Below are positions 23,501-29,162 of a DNA stretch of 29,927 nt, piece after piece. Every line of letters starts with the position of its first letter. Position 1 is the first letter of the stretch. A program made the position numbers and the translations under genes. Below the pieces are notes generated by a model. The model saw only the letters and a program-made list of their open reading frames with translations, did no database searches and was not told where the DNA came from. This stretch comes from Reticulitermes lucifugus (Eukaryota > Arthropoda > Insecta > Blattodea > Rhinotermitidae), in assembly GCA_026260175.1 (NCBI GenBank), contig JAKCWW010004018.1:13969-43895 (forward strand), read 5' to 3'.

Positions 23501-26500
23501 TAGTTGATAATTATGAATCACAGGAATAAAACTTGGCAAGTAAATATCTTGGTAGATGTTGATAAGTGTCGACTACTGATGGGACTGAAAATGGTTTCTC
23601 CTTCCCTGTAGTCACAGGTAGACATGATGCTCCCTGTCCATGAATTTTGCAGTCACCAGGCAAGGAGAAATTGCAGCAGCTGTGTTTGTAATGTTTCTTT
23701 TCAGGTCACAGTGTGAGGTTTGTTTTTAAATACCTTACCCTTCAGACAACCCCACATGAAGAAGTTCAGCAAAGTCATGTCTGGAGACTGGGGTGGTCAA
23801 TGTCTTAAGATCCCCAATGAAACTGTTGATTTCCTTCATGGTCTGCTTAGATATTTACACATTGCCCTGTCCAGTTAAAAACGAACGACCCTGAGTTCCA
23901 AGTCATTCACCTGATTCACAGATTCTTGGAAAACATTGAGGCTGACATCAGTGTTGATGGTGATGTCAACAAAACTGGGACCAACTTTGCAGCTACAGAA
24001 CAGGGTGCACCACACTCCACTGTCTGTGGATGGAGGTTCCTCATGAATCACATGACAATTTGTGGCAGCCAAACGTTTTGAGTTGATGTATCATGACAAC
24101 CGAAACCTTGCTTCAATGGAAAACCATTGACAGTAGTGACATATCTGCATGTCAGACAGTTGCAGTTCTTGCAGAATAGCAACATTTTTTTTTCAATGGT
24201 TCGACAGCCCCTTGAGGGCCTAGGCCACCTTATTTTTTGAGGCTTCACGATCACACACTTTAGACACGCCACACTCGGTACGACTCCTCTGGACGAGGGA
24301 CCAGCCCATCACAGAGACCTCTACCTGACAACACACAAAACTCACAAGAGACAGACATATATGCCCTCGGCGGGATTCGAACCCACAATCCCAGTAAGCG
24401 AGCGGCCGTAGAGCCATGCGGCCGCACGGCCAGAACAGTAACATGGTATGGGCAAATCCCTCCTTTTCTTGCTGCTCACTGACATGATAAATAGGATATG
24501 TTGGTCTCCTGCAATGACTGAAAAAATAACTTTGCATGTGAGACCAGAATATGTTGTCTTACATTCTGCACCATGTTATCAGTCATAGCGGGCCATCTGC
24601 AGGGTTGCTTCAGTTGCCAGTTTTCACATTATCTTCTGAATACCATACAGTGATGGTGTTGCAGTAAATACAGAAACATTTTTTGAAAGCTGTCTCAGAT
24701 TGTCTGAATGACTATGCAACCCAGTTCAATTGTATGGTAAAAACATGCTGCTCAGTTACAAACATCCCATCACACAGGTGGAATTGGGAACTGAAAGGAA
24801 ATGGTTGAAATGGGGGAGACAGTGGGTCAGGGTTGTCAAATTCAGAGTGCATTTATGCCAGCTTTCATTTTCATCACTAAGGTATGATGACTTGCAATTT
24901 TTAATCTTGGACCTCCTCTGAATGAATTTGTAGATTTCTGTTGCATGACAGAACACACAAATCTGTGTATGGCAAAAATAAGCCATTGACTTTCCGATTT
25001 TTTGTGGCAGTACACCTACAGGATTAGAGGATGTTTCTCGCTACCCTATGCTCTTAGCTGAGCTTGCAAGAGACCGACAGTGGAGTTCTTCAGATATCAA
25101 GAAACTGGCAGGTGCAAACCTAGTAAGAGTCTTCAGGGAGGTTGAAAAGGTATGCACCCACCAAAAAGGGAAAGATATAAATTTATCCATTTACATATAC
25201 CAACCCACCCTGGACATGTTGCTACAATTCATGATTAATGACTTCAGGTGTTTATATTAGGCAGAACAGATTGAACTGCATCCAAGTTAACACATGCATA
25301 ATAATGCATAGAAGATAAAAGTAATTCTGTGACATGAGTTTCTCATGGTGGTGACTGTAACAATTACAGTCTTCTGTAAGATGGTTCTCATAAACAACCA
25401 GACACAGAACAAATGACTCATTTCCACAAACTGCATACAAACCACTTGCCAAATAGCACAGGGGATTCTGCTCTCCTTGTACTGGTAGGGGCACTCAGGT
25501 CTAATGGGCAACAACTACGTAACAGCTAAAATTTTTTATCCTTGTTGATACATTTTTCACTCAAAATAAGTCAGTGAATAACTACCTCAAGTTTGGCAGA
25601 AGTTTCATGGGACTTCCATGTATAGGGCAGTAGGAAATGGAAGCAGTATGAAGTGACTGCATAATACCATACCATGTCACAGACACTAGCCTGTGGGGTG
25701 TGGTTTGGAATGAAGTAGAAGGGTGACCATAGCTTTCACCAAATGTATCTACTTCCCAGTTAACATTCTGAGGATGCTTATTTCAATCATTTCTGTGATG
25801 ATGGTGTTCCTGAATTTTTTCTGTAACTTCTATTTTGTCAAACTCCATTCCATAGTTTGTCTTCATGAAGTGCCTGGCTACTGCTGTCACTAGTGCCCAA
25901 CTGGTTGACTAATATATTCAAAAACCCTTGATGAAATGTGACAGCTAGTCCCTCCAATGTAGACATTTTGACAGAATGAAGGGATATTCTTTATGCCAGC
26001 CTTGTGTGTCTGGATTTGTTGATTTTCCATGAACTTGAGGAATGCCAATTTATTGATGGATTTCATGCTGTTTTAAATACACATTCTTCTTCAACAAGAA
26101 TTGCAATGAACAGATATATGCACTATTTGCCAACATGTTCTAATGTCTGTGGAAACAGCCAGTTTTGGCTAAACAAATAGCATATTTATCTCATCCTGTC
26201 CACTAACTTGAGAAGACAGCCCTTCTTTGTGCCTGTGGGTAGTGTGAAGGTGCCTAAAAGAGTTTAGCCAAGCGACAGGGTTACAACATACTAAACCTGT
26301 TCTCCAAGCCATGGCCAGACAGCATTGAAATTCAAAAGAGAATTCTCCCAAATGCAGTCATGCCTGTGGAGAGGGGACAGGAGACCAAAGAGGGGAGCAG
26401 ATAAAATAAAAATAAAACTGAATATTGTTGAATTCTTACTTCTGCCAATAGATGCATGCCGTACACAGTGTATCATAGCCTGTCACCTCATTCAGAACAT

Positions 26501-26926
26501 AATGCAACAAAAAATAATTCAGTCCTGGAATTCATGACATATTTGTTAAGTTAATTTCAAATTTACAAAGATGCACATCTTTGAAGACCTAGACTTAAGT
26601 GGAGATGTACATAAAAGTGGGCCTTAAAGAAATAGGGTGGGAGAATGTGAAGGGGTTCACTTGGTTCAGAATGCGGACTAGTAGTGGATCTGGTAAGCAT
26701 GGCAATGAATGTTGCAGATCCATTAAAGGCTGAGAATTTCATAACCAGCTGAGTGACTAGTAGCTTCTCAAGAAAACTCTGCAGTATGAAGTTAGTTAAT
26801 AAAAATGCATATACTTTTTCTTTCTGGCAGGTTCGAGATGATTGGTCGGAAGTAAGTCCGACAGAGGACTGGATCTCCATGGAGGATTTGGATGGTAAAA
26901 CATACTGTAGATATCCTGGTACATGA
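2318..26926 (+). CDS. DPEP: Membrane dipeptidase (peptidase M19), 12 coding exons, 554 aa
   Basis: A zinc-dependent dipeptidase that should hydrolyse dipeptides (in relatives also leukotriene D4 and cystinyl-bis-glycine) outside the cell. Exons are joined by phase and total 1665 nt. Domain order: polar N-terminal region 1-138, membrane anchor about 139-162, M19 barrel about 180-525, short polar tail. Expected zinc ligands are H190 and D192 (DGHNDLPW), E303 (GVEGGH), H381 (DLSHVS) and H402 (IFSHSS). H330 (LTHTCNTPW), R413 (SSRNVPD) and D473 (GYDG) match the substrate-contact residues of human DPEP1, with spacing 381-402 and 402-413 identical to the human 198-219 and 219-230. Cysteines C249, C332, C409 and C441 match its disulfide positions. 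The usual DFDG motif reads GYDG. No C-terminal hydrophobic segment is present, so a GPI anchor is unlikely and the anchor helix probably makes it type II. The start ATG follows an in-frame stop at 2255. The family call is secure; the first two exons are inferred from phase and coding character. Confidence 0.92.
2584..3960 (+). other. Intron 1, first part: no recognisable content
   Basis: AT-rich intron sequence. Short open frames exist, for example near 3656-3841, but they lack splice sites in phase with the neighbouring exons and show no known motif. No RNA gene or clear repeat was seen. Confidence 0.5.
3970..4690 (+). repeat. Dispersed repeat, two head copies plus tail monomers
   Basis: Two tandem copies of a head module lie at about 3970-4200 and 4255-4460, each with the order CTTCGTCATGTCT, GTCTGTC, GTATCAGC, a CTCC..CT..GGATTTTCGTG block and GGGCACTTTAC. 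They are followed by a tail (about 4460-4690) of irregular monomers of about 80-110 bp containing GGCAGTGA, ACATA and a CCATGGCAAC palindrome-like box. The same head-plus-tail order recurs at 17337-18085. No coding capacity was seen. It may be a non-autonomous element with an internal satellite-like tail; the class is unknown. Confidence 0.7.
5039..5160 (+). CDS. Dipeptidase exon 2 (N-terminal region, two possible donors)
   Basis: Encodes residues 89-129 plus one base. It starts after the acceptor ...GCAGGCAG|T, the only one of three nearby AG sites giving the phase required by exon 1 and keeping the frame open. The peptide reads [20 protein letters not shown] and is then rich in Gly and Ser. 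Two donors, after 5118 (ACAG|GTACAG) and after 5160 (AGAG|GTACAT), both leave one base as exon 3 requires and differ by 42 bp (14 residues). It is a low-complexity region, probably cytoplasmic and disordered. Which donor is used cannot be told. Confidence 0.6.
5161..6220 (+). other. Intron 2, first part: nothing recognised
   Basis: No exon, RNA gene or known element was identified. A C10 tract sits at 6026-6035. Antisense open frames of up to about 150 codons overlap 6051-6500, but they run across the LINE 5' region and have no supporting motif. Confidence 0.4.
6225..6785 (+). mobile_element. Internally deleted LINE (RTE-like): 5' end joined to 3' tail
   Basis: The 5' part (about 6225-6570) carries a GC-rich leader and the start of the endonuclease domain, with [17 protein letters not shown] beginning near 6512. 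At about 6570-6580 it jumps directly to the 3' end of the same family, [20 protein letters not shown] then [17 protein letters not shown] and a stop near 6687, followed by the untranslated tail (TAGCTTCTCAAGAAGGACTC). Most of the endonuclease and all of the reverse transcriptase are missing. The shared tail [16 protein letters not shown] links it to the fragment at 1-695. A G10 run lies at the junction. Confidence 0.8.
6818..7008 (+). repeat. Tandem partial copies of the exon 3 acceptor region
   Basis: Three degenerate copies precede exon 3, beginning after AG at 6817, 6870 and 6940; the true exon begins at 7009. The last two share CCTAACTGCAAGCA..GGTTGGTT with exon 3 (CTTGACTGCAAGCAGTGGTT), and the first matches its GTTTGTG.CCTTC.AATTGTTGC. 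Each ends in a pyrimidine-rich CAG acceptor. Units are about 53, 70 and 68 bp. None keeps a usable frame through to exon 3, so they look like duplicated intron end plus exon start. Confidence 0.75.
7009..7186 (+). CDS. Dipeptidase exon 3 (membrane anchor)
   Basis: Encodes residues 130-188 plus two bases. DCKQW is followed by the hydrophobic segment [20 protein letters not shown] (about 140-159), then the juxtamembrane helix [20 protein letters not shown] and DG, the start of the M19 domain. The charge pattern does not settle topology alone, but the catalytic domain must lie C-terminal to the anchor and outside the cell. The donor GG|GTAAGA is strong. The acceptor is TGCAGCAG, giving two sites three bases apart (7009 or 7012). 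An ATG at 6966 is in frame through the upstream array and could serve an unspliced transcript. Confidence 0.88.
7187..8205 (+). other. Intron 3, first part, with a trinucleotide microsatellite
   Basis: Mostly unrecognised AT-rich sequence. A compound CCA/CAT/CAG microsatellite occupies about 7934-7996. It is translated as His and Gln runs in a chance frame, but no splice sites suggest it is coding. Confidence 0.5.
8210..8556 (+). mobile_element. LINE reverse-transcriptase fragment (jockey/CR1-like), 5' part
   Basis: Translated with stops, this shows [19 protein letters not shown], the finger region of a non-LTR reverse transcriptase. It then shows [15 protein letters not shown] near 8484, which is RT motif A with its catalytic Asp. 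The frame is broken by stops and small indels. It continues at 8817 after an inserted block. The family differs from the RTE-like copies at 1-695 and 6225-6785. Confidence 0.8.
8557..8816 (-). mobile_element. Inserted repeat inside the LINE, Penelope-like end (tentative)
   Basis: About 260 bp interrupt the LINE between RT motif A and the GVPQGS-equivalent block. It starts with an (AT)n run near 8565-8578. The minus strand encodes [20 protein letters not shown], a string I associate with short terminal repeats of Penelope-like elements in insects (GCTACATGTTTTGGC.. on +). The assignment is from memory and not certain. About 110 bp of LINE appear lost at the site. Confidence 0.45.
8817..9888 (+). 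mobile_element. LINE reverse-transcriptase fragment, 3' part and tail
   Basis: Resumes the LINE of 8210-8556 with [20 protein letters not shown] (the worn GVPQGSxLGPLLF block) and [10 protein letters not shown], where the catalytic FADD box has decayed. Next come the thumb region and [14 protein letters not shown] near 9290. The copy ends at a (GAATT)n run at 9871-9887, which probably is the 3' tail of the element. Many stops show that it is dead. Confidence 0.78.
10059..10215 (+). CDS. Dipeptidase exon 4 (first zinc-binding motif)
   Basis: Completes G189 and encodes residues 190-241. It opens with [11 protein letters not shown], whose H190 and D192 are the first two metal ligands of M19 enzymes, and continues [20 protein letters not shown] and ends KQGMVGAQ. 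The acceptor TTCATGTAG|A and donor CAG|GTAAAA are good. The next intron is only 83 bp, the shortest in the gene. Confidence 0.95.
10299..10431 (+). CDS. Dipeptidase exon 5
   Basis: Encodes residues 242-285 plus one base. It starts [17 protein letters not shown], matching the conserved FWS.Y.PC block; C249 corresponds to the first disulfide cysteine of human DPEP1. It continues with [20 protein letters not shown], a helix of the barrel. Acceptor TTTACAG|TT and donor AAAG|GTGAGG. Confidence 0.95.
10432..11034 (+). other. Intron 5: nothing recognised
   Basis: About 600 bp of AT-rich intron with no identifiable element, RNA gene or extra exon. Confidence 0.5.
11035..11185 (+). CDS. Dipeptidase exon 6 (catalytic Glu and His)
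   Basis: Completes G286, encodes 287-335 and leaves two bases of W336. [19 protein letters not shown] carries E303, the ligand bridging both zinc ions. [11 protein letters not shown] carries H330, which contacts substrate in DPEP1, and C332, a disulfide partner. Acceptor GTTCTCAG|GT and donor TG|GTGAGT. Confidence 0.96.
11186..11840 (+). other. Intron 6: nothing recognised
   Basis: 655 bp of AT-rich intron. An antisense open frame of 66 codons at 11611-11811 shows no known motif and is taken as chance. Confidence 0.5.
11841..11925 (+). CDS. Dipeptidase exon 7
   Basis: Completes W336 and encodes 337-364: [14 protein letters not shown] and then HGGLSGFGK, the conserved GL..FG.. lead into the next helix. 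Acceptor GTTGTCAG|G and donor AAG|GTGTGT. It precedes the largest intron, 5.1 kb. Confidence 0.95.
12253..12432. repeat. Dispersed repeat, copy 1
   Basis: This stretch aligns, with many substitutions and short gaps, to 14676-14853 in the same orientation. Shared pieces include CTGAAATAA, ATTAAG.TAA.ATT, a TGT.GAATG.AAA block, TTAGCT.TTGGT and GGCATGT. No coding motif was recognised. The family is unknown. Confidence 0.55.
12450..13080. other. Intron 7 segment with (GT)n(GA)n microsatellite
   Basis: A (TG)n run followed by (GA)n lies at about 12900-12942. Otherwise there is no recognisable feature. Confidence 0.5.
13090..14050 (+). mobile_element. hAT transposase remnant (ZMYM1-like), internally deleted
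   Basis: The 5' part has [17 protein letters not shown] near 13094, resembling the basic N-terminus of ZMYM1-like hAT proteins (tentative). The 3' part carries a hAT C-terminal dimerisation block, [19 protein letters not shown] (about 13883-13939), followed by [11 protein letters not shown] near 14010. Both are interrupted by stops. The central catalytic region is mostly absent, so this is an internally deleted relic inside intron 7. The C-terminal match is the stronger evidence. Confidence 0.6.
14050..14670. other. Intron 7 segment, unassigned
   Basis: May include the 3' untranslated end of the hAT relic. An antisense open frame of 107 codons at 14180-14503 has no recognisable motif. Confidence 0.35.
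14676..14853. repeat. Dispersed repeat, copy 2
   Basis: Partner of 12253-12432, in the same orientation. The two copies flank the hAT relic, though nothing shows that they belong to it. Confidence 0.55.
15330..16539 (+). mobile_element. Tc1/mariner-like transposon, nearly full-length relic
   Basis: Inverted ends AGTGCATCCACTGA at 15330-15343 and its exact complement at 16526-16539 bound about 1.2 kb. Between them, on + strand and across frameshifts, are the helix-turn-helix area ([18 protein letters not shown] near 15564), [10 protein letters not shown] near 15935, [10 protein letters not shown] near 16098 (the second catalytic Asp block) and [13 protein letters not shown] near 16230 (the C-terminal WG.LK.KVY block). 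The order and spacing match a single decayed transposase. The TIR core is short, so the true ends may extend a few bases. Confidence 0.8.
16540..17025 (+). other. End of intron 7: nothing recognised
   Basis: No recognisable element before exon 8. A pyrimidine-containing tract and CTTACAG form the acceptor at 17025. Confidence 0.5.
17026..17202 (+). CDS. Dipeptidase exon 8 (two zinc-binding His, substrate Arg)
   Basis: Encodes residues 365-423 in phase 0. [17 protein letters not shown] carries H381 and [14 protein letters not shown] carries H402, the two zinc-binding histidines; NSSRNVPD carries R413, which binds the substrate carboxylate in DPEP1. Their spacing (21 and 11 residues) equals that of the human enzyme. 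Acceptor CTTACAG|CTG and donor TTG|GTGAGT. N410-S411-S412 is a possible glycosylation site. Confidence 0.96.
17337..18085 (+). repeat. Dispersed repeat, second block with RFX-like palindromes
   Basis: The head (about 17337-17530) matches the two heads at 3970-4460 (GCTTCATCATGTC, CCCACTGGATAA, AAATCTGTCGAG, CAGACACTTTTC). The tail (17530-18085) has about five irregular monomers with TATATTGTTG, GACA.. and CTCAACAAT. Several include CCATGGCAAC palindrome boxes (17941-17955 and 18023-18036; a related one at 17711-17726). It is longer than the 4460-4690 tail. The element type is unknown. Confidence 0.7.
18090..19660 (+). other. Intron 8 body: nothing recognised
   Basis: Antisense open frames of 105 and 112 codons overlap at 18456-18832. 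They are low-complexity, serine- and histidine-rich in one frame, and overlap each other, so neither is called a gene. No known repeat was identified. A G9 run lies near 18715. Confidence 0.4.
19669..19898 (+). repeat. Five 46-bp tandem copies of the exon 9 acceptor region
   Basis: Units begin at 19669, 19715, 19761, 19807 and 19853, and the true exon starts at 19899, an exact 46-bp period. Each begins with a version of GCAGTCAATGGTGG..TTGTTATG (the first coding bases of exon 9) and ends with a TTTATACTTTCAG-like acceptor. All five keep an AG at the junction (CAG in each). Only the last copy at 19899 runs on into unique exon sequence. From the third unit (19761) the reading frame is open and in phase with exon 9 because three units make 138 bp. 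Confidence 0.93.
19899..19983 (+). CDS. Dipeptidase exon 9
   Basis: Encodes residues 424-451 plus one base: [20 protein letters not shown] and TATLHDVI, matching the conserved (S/G).VMV.F...F.SC block of M19. C441 matches the second cysteine of the 226-258 disulfide in human DPEP1. The start is fixed by the phase 0 end of exon 8 and by alignment to the family. The donor is G|GTACGT. The five tandem copies upstream offer competing acceptors. Confidence 0.93.
19984..21453 (+). other. Intron 9, with a possible repeat near 20620-20800
   Basis: A stretch near 20626-20770 translates to [20 protein letters not shown] and [11 protein letters not shown], strings like those of a common uncharacterised insect repeat; this is a weak recollection. 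A short (GT)n run lies near 20348. Nothing else was recognised. Confidence 0.35.
21454..21529 (+). CDS. Dipeptidase exon 10 (GYDG substrate motif)
   Basis: Completes A452, encodes 453-476 and leaves two bases of L477. [20 protein letters not shown] is the conserved H...VAG..HVG.G..(F/Y)DG block; D473 corresponds to the Asp that contacts the substrate amino group in DPEP1. The first Asp of the common DFDG form is Gly here. Acceptor GTTGCAG|CA and donor CT|GTAAGT. Confidence 0.94.
21530..21930 (+). other. Intron 10, first part: nothing recognised
   Basis: T-rich run near 21570-21595. No element was identified before the SINE. Confidence 0.45.
21935..22271 (-). mobile_element. tRNA-derived SINE
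   Basis: On the minus strand the 5' end reads GGGCTAGCTCAGCTGG (about 22250-22265), a good Pol III A box. It is followed by GTGGTTCAATCATGG (about 22199-22213), a B box; spacing is that of a tRNA. It does not fold as an intact tRNA and continues into a non-tRNA body shared with 1800-2055. The 3' end is not sharply defined and no target-site duplication was confirmed. Confidence 0.75.
22280..23580 (+). other. Intron 10 middle: unassigned
   Basis: An open frame at 22274-22546 and overlapping antisense frames show no known domain. The text around 22480-22560 may belong to an uncharacterised repeat. No RNA gene or in-phase exon was seen. Confidence 0.35.
23590..24720 (-). mobile_element. DDE transposon relic (Tc1/mariner superfamily)
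   Basis: On the minus strand, broken by stops and frameshifts, it contains [15 protein letters not shown] followed by [15 protein letters not shown] near 23960-24050 (the core strand before the second Asp). Then comes [20 protein letters not shown] near 23740-23800, the signature PP.SPD..P.DF..WG block with the third catalytic acidic residue. The N-terminal part upstream of the nested SINE is weakly recognisable. It is distinct from the mariner relics at 15330 and 27745. Confidence 0.7.
24186..24430 (-). mobile_element. tRNA-derived SINE nested in the DDE transposon, with TSD
   Basis: On the minus strand the head starts near 24430 with TGGCCGTGCGGCCGCATGG and has a perfect B box, GGTTCGAATCC (24374-24384). 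The body follows, and an A-rich end (T9 on + at 24185-24193) closes it. It is flanked by near-identical 14-bp direct repeats, CAGAATAGCAACAT (24172-24185) and CAGAACAGTAACAT (24431-24444), a target-site duplication. High CpG content compared with its surroundings suggests a recent insertion. Confidence 0.88.
24720..25010 (+). other. End of intron 10
   Basis: No recognisable feature; it ends in a T-rich tract and TGTGGCAG, the acceptor of exon 11. Confidence 0.5.
25011..25149 (+). CDS. Dipeptidase exon 11
   Basis: Completes L477 and encodes 478-523: [20 protein letters not shown], then [20 protein letters not shown] and VEK. This is the conserved P.GLEDVS.YP.L..EL block and the final helix with the GAN..RVF..VE signature. 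Acceptor TGTGGCAG|T and donor AAG|GTATGC. Confidence 0.96.
25150..25680 (+). other. Intron 11, first part: nothing recognised
   Basis: AT-rich sequence with overlapping antisense frames at 25252-25514 that show no known motif. Confidence 0.4.
25690..26110 (-). mobile_element. Penelope-like element fragment (GIY-YIG endonuclease end)
   Basis: On the minus strand, pieces in shifting frames include [16 protein letters not shown] near 25960-26010, resembling the ..Y.I.C..C..VYIG.T core of GIY-YIG nucleases. [18 protein letters not shown] follows near 25830-25890, resembling the H....H.(M/I).F...E block. Several stops interrupt it. I assign it to the C-terminal endonuclease of a Penelope-like retroelement. 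The match is partial. Confidence 0.55.
26110..26675 (+). other. Intron 11 middle: nothing recognised
   Basis: An antisense open frame of 124 codons (26563-26937) covers the last exon in reverse and is a shadow of it plus intron. No other content was recognised. Confidence 0.4.
26680..26800 (+). mobile_element. LINE 3' tail remnant (RTE-like)
   Basis: Contains TAGCTTCTCAAGAAAACTCT and GAAGTTAGTTAA, close to the untranslated tail at 6720-6765 (TAGCTTCTCAAGAAGGACTC..GGAGTTAGTTAA). Only the tail is present, as expected of a strongly 5'-truncated copy. It ends about 30 bp before the last exon. Confidence 0.6.
26831..26926 (+). CDS. Dipeptidase exon 12 (C-terminus and stop)
   Basis: Encodes residues 524-554 and TGA at 26924-26926: [20 protein letters not shown] followed by [11 protein letters not shown]. 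The acceptor TCTGGCAG|GTT keeps phase 0. The tail is acidic and polar, with a single Cys (549) that might form an intermolecular disulfide like C361 of human DPEP1. There is no hydrophobic GPI-signal segment. Confidence 0.9.
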   Translation, partial: VRDDWSEVSPTEDWISMEDLDGKTYCRYPGT

Positions 26927-27740
26927 CGTGGATTCACTGAAGTTCATAGTGTAAAGACATTACATGGAAGATTAAACATATGATTGGAAGACGGCATAAA
27001 CAAACCAGCAGCTGTGTTATTGTAATGAGCATATGTCATTATGTTAGATTTATTCTTCCACAGACTTATTTATGCCCACGTTCTCAACATGACTTTCATT
27101 AAAGCAGTAAAAGTGACTGACCAGACAGAACCGTATACAGTAATTTACAGGTAACTCAAAAGATAATCAAATGGAAATGTTAGAAGAAATCTCCAAGATT
27201 ATTCATGACTGTAAAAGCAGTGAACTGTATATGAAACAGCAAGAGCTGGTTTCACAACATGAGAAGTTTTAAGTCCATAATCAAAACATAAACTGTAGAT
27301 ACATCAAGACATGACTAACCCTGTGACATCCTCTATTGGAAGATTTTCCAAATCATAATTTTCCCATGACAAGCCTTCCACCACCAACTTTATGAAGTCA
27401 CAGCAACGTTACAATCATGGGCCAAGTGTAATACATTTGTGCTTTACTTGCTTTGACACATTTTCTATTAGCGTGCATATACGAGTAACAGATTGCAACA
27501 GTTTTATATTTGTGCATACCAAACTGTTCTTTATTATCCATTTACATACAAATTCATTTTTACCTGGTAGGGAGAGGTGTGAGATAAGGATGCGAAATGG
27601 TCAGTAAAATTAAACAATTTGTCATTATCATGTTAACCATTCCCAATTTTCAAATAAATAACTTTAAATACATGTAGCAGAGTACCAGTACTATAATTCC
27701 AGTGAATGAACATGACTTTACTCCTTGTCCTTAACAATGT
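26927..27740 (+). other. 3' flank or UTR with candidate poly(A) signals
   Basis: Downstream of the stop lie ATTAAA at 26971 and 27098 and AATAAA at 27653-27658. Which of them, if any, ends the transcript cannot be told from sequence alone. No other feature was recognised. Confidence 0.35.
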
Positions 27741-27744
27741 TCCT

Positions 27745-28385
27745 TTAACAGATACTGCACACTAAGTGGTGCAGTCAAATAGTTTCTGAATTTTTTCTCC
27801 ATAACAACAACACTTACCTTCCAATCAATGTTGTCCTCTTACAATAGCCTCTTTGGGACTTTATACAACAGGCCCAGCAATCATGCCACTGCATGAAGGA
27901 CCTCATGGAGTACATGGATTGAAACTTGGCACATGCCTTGCAATTTCGGTTGAATCACGATGATATTAAATCTCTTTCCCCTTATCTAATACATGTTCAG
28001 ATTGTCTTTCAAAATGCCTCTGAACTGACCCAAATGAAATTCCCAACATGTCAGCAACTTAACGGATCATGATTCTTCTGTTTTTGTTGACCAGTTCCTT
28101 CATTCACTCCACATTTACATCTGTTTCTCTCATTGACACACATCCCGTGTGTTCAGTATGTTCAACAGAGGTCACACCACTTCTGAACTTGGAAAACAAC
28201 TCAACAACTTGTGTTCCCTTGCATGCTCTCTAAAAGATACTTTCAACATTTTGGAAGTTTTTGTAGCATTTTTCCCCAGTTTAAGCAAGATTTCATGCAC
28301 ATATGTTGATGTTTGACACCTGCTGTTTTCTAGGTATGCCAACATAGTAAATGGACCGACATACACTTGTACTTTACATGGCAGT
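27745..28385 (-). mobile_element. mariner-family relic (HTH N-terminus joined to C-terminal end)
   Basis: On the minus strand the 5' part reads KLGKNATKTSKMLKVSFREH near 28230-28290, the first helix-turn-helix of mariner transposases. Worn text for the second HTH (VKLLTCWEFHLGQFRGILKD, about 28000-28060) follows. Near 27780-27870 it has EDNIDWKVSVVVMEKKFRNY, the region after the last acidic block. The catalytic core between about 27900 and 27990 is missing, so this is an internally deleted copy. Many stops are present. Confidence 0.65.
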
Positions 28386-28389
28386 ATTC

Positions 28390-29160
28390 AACAACCACAT
28401 GTGCTACACCCCTATTTCAACAAGAAAATCAGTCAGCAAACTCTGTCTGTGTACAACCGGTTGTAGAAGTTTGTGCTAGCAGCGGCAGTGGCATCTCACA
28501 GTAGTCTGGGAATTATCTGATCACACCACATAGATATACTTGTGCGATGTTCTCTCCTCCACTTTGACAACAAACTTACAGCGATTTATTCTAACATGAA
28601 ACGTCACAGTGTGTTTTTCAGCCTTTCCTGATTGCACACGAATTCATCTAAAATCTGCCAGTTCAAGTACATTCACTGTTCTGGAACTTTCTGTGTAATG
28701 AGCCTATTGCGGGGTCAACTTACTTCTCACACGAGGCAGAAGGTATTTTTACAGGCAGAAGTGTGATGGCAGTTGGTTCATCCCACTAGAAGTAGGCTAA
28801 GTTGTTTTATGGATTAGAGTGGCTTCCTTGTCTTCTGTCCAGGGTTTGTGAAGGGAAGTTATAAAACAGATAAAGTGTCTAATCTGTGAAGGCACTTTAG
28901 AACAGGAAAGGAATGGAACATCAAGATCATCAAATAACCGGAGAAACAGCCACAAAATTGTATCAAAGGGAAAAATACAGTGTTTTGTACATACACAGTC
29001 ACACTCTGTTATGTGTGCCACAGGACCAAATAATTTTACTGGATATAGGTGCTGTTCATAATACCTGTGAACATAAAGAATTGAATCTATTATATAGTAA
29101 GAGTAAAGGTATAATCAGTGAAAGTACACGTAACGAGAGATTATCTTGAGAGACACACAC
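28390..29160. other. 3' flank: unassigned
   Basis: Part of 28390-28700 may be the terminal region of the mariner relic. An open frame at 28913-29149 has no recognised domain and precedes the piggyBac relic; it may be its degraded upstream part. Confidence 0.3.
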
Positions 29161-29162
29161 TT

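Noticed and set aside
24370..24430. Functional tRNA gene on the minus strand
   Set aside because: It is the tRNA-like head of a SINE with an A-rich end and target-site duplications.
26563..26937. 124-codon antisense open frame
   Set aside because: It runs backwards over the last dipeptidase exon, whose sense strand matches the family and ends in phase.
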